This document shows, in pieces, positions 8,423-9,246 of a stretch of 9,246 bases of DNA. The notes below the pieces were generated by a model. The model did not search any database. It was not told the DNA's origin and saw nothing but the letters and a program-made list of their open reading frames with translations. The stretch is taken from contig CALILB010000227.1 in assembly GCA_938016625.1 (NCBI GenBank), forward strand, positions 1 to 9,246, written 5' to 3'. The translations under genes were made by a program, and so were the position numbers. Numbering within the stretch: the first letter of the stretch is position 1; each line of letters starts with the position of its first letter. The DNA is from an uncultured bacterium. GTDB taxonomy: Bacteria > Acidobacteriota > Thermoanaerobaculia > Multivoradales > JAHEKO01.

Positions 8423-8701
8423 CGTCGCTGCCGGTCCGTCGAGCTGTTCCTTGCGAAGCGTGTAGACCTCGCCGCATTTCACGATGCTCGATCGATCTAG
8501 CCCTGCGGAGCCGCGCGGCAGCGAGACCTCCCAGTCATACGGGCCGCCCAGGCGCTCGACCGAAGTGAGATGGACGACCATCACCTTCGAGTAGCGATCG
8601 TTTCGATTGAAGCTGTCGTCGGAGACAACGAGCATCGGACGGCGCTTCCGGCTGCCTCCCCGCATCGGTACCCTGGCCCACCAGACCTCACCGCGGCGCA
8701 T
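8348..8701 (-). CDS. Type II toxin, MazF/PemK family endoribonuclease
   Basis: The product is 117 residues from ATG 8701, the usual length of MazF/PemK toxins, which cut mRNA and stop growth when freed from the antitoxin. Family marks are the start MRRGEVWWARVP, the RKRRPMLVVSDD strand with Arg20/Arg21, VVHLTS with Thr46, and GLDRSSIVKCGEVYTLRKEQL-like sequence at 67-87 (family pattern GLD-x-x-S-x-V). Arg and Thr at these places correspond to the catalytic pair known in MazF. ATG 8701 is chosen over the longer in-frame start at 8755 because it yields the family N-terminus and has GGAAGAGAG just upstream, inside the antitoxin end. It starts 2 bp after the antitoxin stop, so the two are co-transcribed. 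All key residues are intact, so it looks functional. Confidence 0.9.
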   Translation of the reverse strand: MRRGEVWWARVPMRGGSRKRRPMLVVSDDSFNRNDRYSKVMVVHLTSVERLGGPYDWEVSLPRGSAGLDRSSIVKCGEVYTLRKEQLDGPAATLPSTIMRQVDRALATALSLPVPHD

Positions 8702-8703
8702 AT

Positions 8704-8952
8704 CTAGCTCTCTTCCGAGTCGAAGGCCTGGAGGTCGATGAGCTCGTCGTCCCAAGGTTCGGCGGGCTCTGCGACGAAGGACTCCACTTGAGCTTCGAGG
8801 CGTTCGCGCCGCAGGCGGTCGAGCTTCTCGTCGATGGCTTCGCGAAGGAGCTCGGAGGCACTGCGGTAGCGGCCCGTACCGACAACCGCCCGAATCTGGT
8901 CGAGTTGTCCGGGATCGGCATTGAAAACAGTCTTCTTCTTCGTGGTTGCCAT
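8704..8952 (-). CDS. Antitoxin of the MazF module, ribbon-helix-helix (CopG/MazE-like)
   Basis: The product is 82 residues from ATG 8952. Two further in-frame ATGs lie at 8955 and 8961, giving up to 85 residues. The N-terminal half looks like a ribbon-helix-helix DNA-binding fold: a basic lead and strand (KKKTVFN), first helix (PGQLDQIRAVV), the turn GRYRSASELLREAIDEKL, then a long charged helix. The C-terminal part is acidic (EPWDDELIDLQAFDSEES), as expected for the flexible segment that wraps and neutralises the toxin. In such modules the antitoxin dimer also represses its own promoter. The 8952 start is preferred because a good -10 hexamer overlaps the 8961 ATG and because no ribosome binding site precedes any of the three; the exact start is uncertain. 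Confidence 0.85.
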   Translation of the reverse strand: MATTKKKTVFNADPGQLDQIRAVVGTGRYRSASELLREAIDEKLDRLRRERLEAQVESFVAEPAEPWDDELIDLQAFDSEES

Positions 8953-8959
8953 CATTGGC

Positions 8960-8988
8960 ATTCTAAAACATACAGCTGTTTATGTCCA
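8960..8988 (-). promoter_or_regulatory. Putative promoter/operator of the toxin-antitoxin operon
   Basis: On the minus strand TGGACA (8988-8983) is separated by exactly 17 bp from TAGAAT (8965-8960), a good sigma70-type pair. The spacer holds the palindrome ACAGCTGT (8972-8979) and flanking arms AAACA (8966-8970) / TGTTT (8977-8981), a plausible operator for the ribbon-helix-helix antitoxin. The patch is distinctly AT-rich compared with its surroundings. The -10 element touches the first possible ATG of the antitoxin, so transcription would start at or just before the later ATGs. Confidence 0.5.
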
Positions 8989-9246
8989 CTGATAAAAATA
9001 TCAATACTTGTAGTCTTATCCAGGTGACGGAACCAGGCCGGTCAAAACTCCAAGTATTTGCTTGGAGCTCGCGAAGCGAAGGTCCGTTTGAGCAGGAAAT
9101 CTGAGGGCTTTTCCACCCTGGCTTCTCCAGAGACCAGGAAATACCTGGCAAGACTGGACATCCCCTTCCGGGAGTCCAATGATTGACAGGCACCTTGTCG
9201 GCTTCCCTCCCCTCGGTGGATACCTCCTCGAGCTACTTCCTCGATG
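8989..9246. other. Right-hand flank without a convincing gene; several short hairpins
   Basis: No gene with a start, ribosome binding site and recognisable product is visible here. The stretch holds a 7-bp perfect hairpin (CTCCAAG 9048-9054 / CTTGGAG 9061-9067), an adjacent TCGC-GAA-GCGA mini-stem (9069-9079), a 5-bp hairpin (CCAGG 9134-9138 / CCTGG 9144-9148), the inverted pair AATACTTG (9003-9010) / CAAGTATT (9051-9058), and a direct repeat CAGGAAAT (9093-9100 and 9135-9142). One plus-strand frame (9028-9186) stays open for 52 codons but lacks a credible start. Confidence 0.5.
9048..9067. repeat. 7-bp perfect inverted repeat
   Basis: CTCCAAG and CTTGGAG pair perfectly around a six-base loop (TATTTG). 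A second small stem (TCGC, GAA loop, GCGA, 9069-9079) follows directly. There is no T-run on either side, so a simple terminator is unlikely. Its function is unknown. Confidence 0.45.

Noticed and set aside
8963..9193. 76-codon minus-strand frame upstream of the antitoxin
   Set aside because: It ends immediately before the antitoxin, covers the promoter patch, has no ribosome binding site and is rich in Trp/Pro/Ser with no family signal.
9181..9211. TTGACA at 9183-9188 as a -35 element
   Set aside because: The sequence 16-18 bp downstream is C/T-rich with no -10 resemblance.
8989..9246. CRISPR array, tRNA or integron attC site in the right flank
   Set aside because: The repeats are too short and irregularly spaced for CRISPR, no cloverleaf can be drawn, and no attC core-site consensus is present.

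Overview
The window is GC-rich (by eye around 60% or a little above) and densely coding. It reads as chromosomal DNA of a diderm (Gram-negative) bacterium, because three adjacent genes encode a complete tripartite envelope efflux system with an outer-membrane factor. No marker in the window gives a safe genus or phylum. The style (GC-rich, hybrid intergenic content, this type of Glu dehydrogenase) would fit an environmental proteobacterial or acidobacterial-like lineage, but that is only a guess.

Layout from left to right. Positions 1-22 carry, on the minus strand, a very strong ribosome binding site and GTG that look like the first codons of a gene running off the left edge. A perfect 10-bp hairpin (57-82) separates it from a complete glutamate-type dehydrogenase gene (119-1363, minus). 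Divergent from that gene, across a 114-bp shared upstream region, is a six-helix potassium-channel-like membrane protein with a TVGYG filter; its most credible start is TTG at 1478. Next comes a tight three-gene operon on the plus strand (2227-8210): an OprM/NodT-type outer-membrane lipoprotein, an AcrA/MexA-type periplasmic adaptor with a lipoprotein signal, and an AcrB/MexF-type RND pump. Junctions are a 4-bp overlap and a 3-bp gap, so the three are probably co-translated to build one drug/solute export machine driven by proton flux.

Immediately after the pump lies a small open frame with one predicted transmembrane helix (8219-8422). It may be an accessory peptide, a truncated gene, or a chance frame. 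Its 3' part runs antisense into a type II toxin-antitoxin operon on the minus strand (8348-8952): a ribbon-helix-helix antitoxin followed by a MazF/PemK toxin. An AT-rich promoter patch containing palindromic sequence lies upstream of the antitoxin. The last ~250 bp have no convincing gene but hold several short hairpins and a 52-codon open frame without a good start.

Overall this is mainly ordinary core and accessory content (metabolism, ion channel, efflux, toxin-antitoxin). No clearly new system is visible. The points most worth a second look are the small membrane ORF behind the pump, the possible leaderless antitoxin transcript, the gdh/K-channel divergent pairing, and the unexplained right-hand flank.
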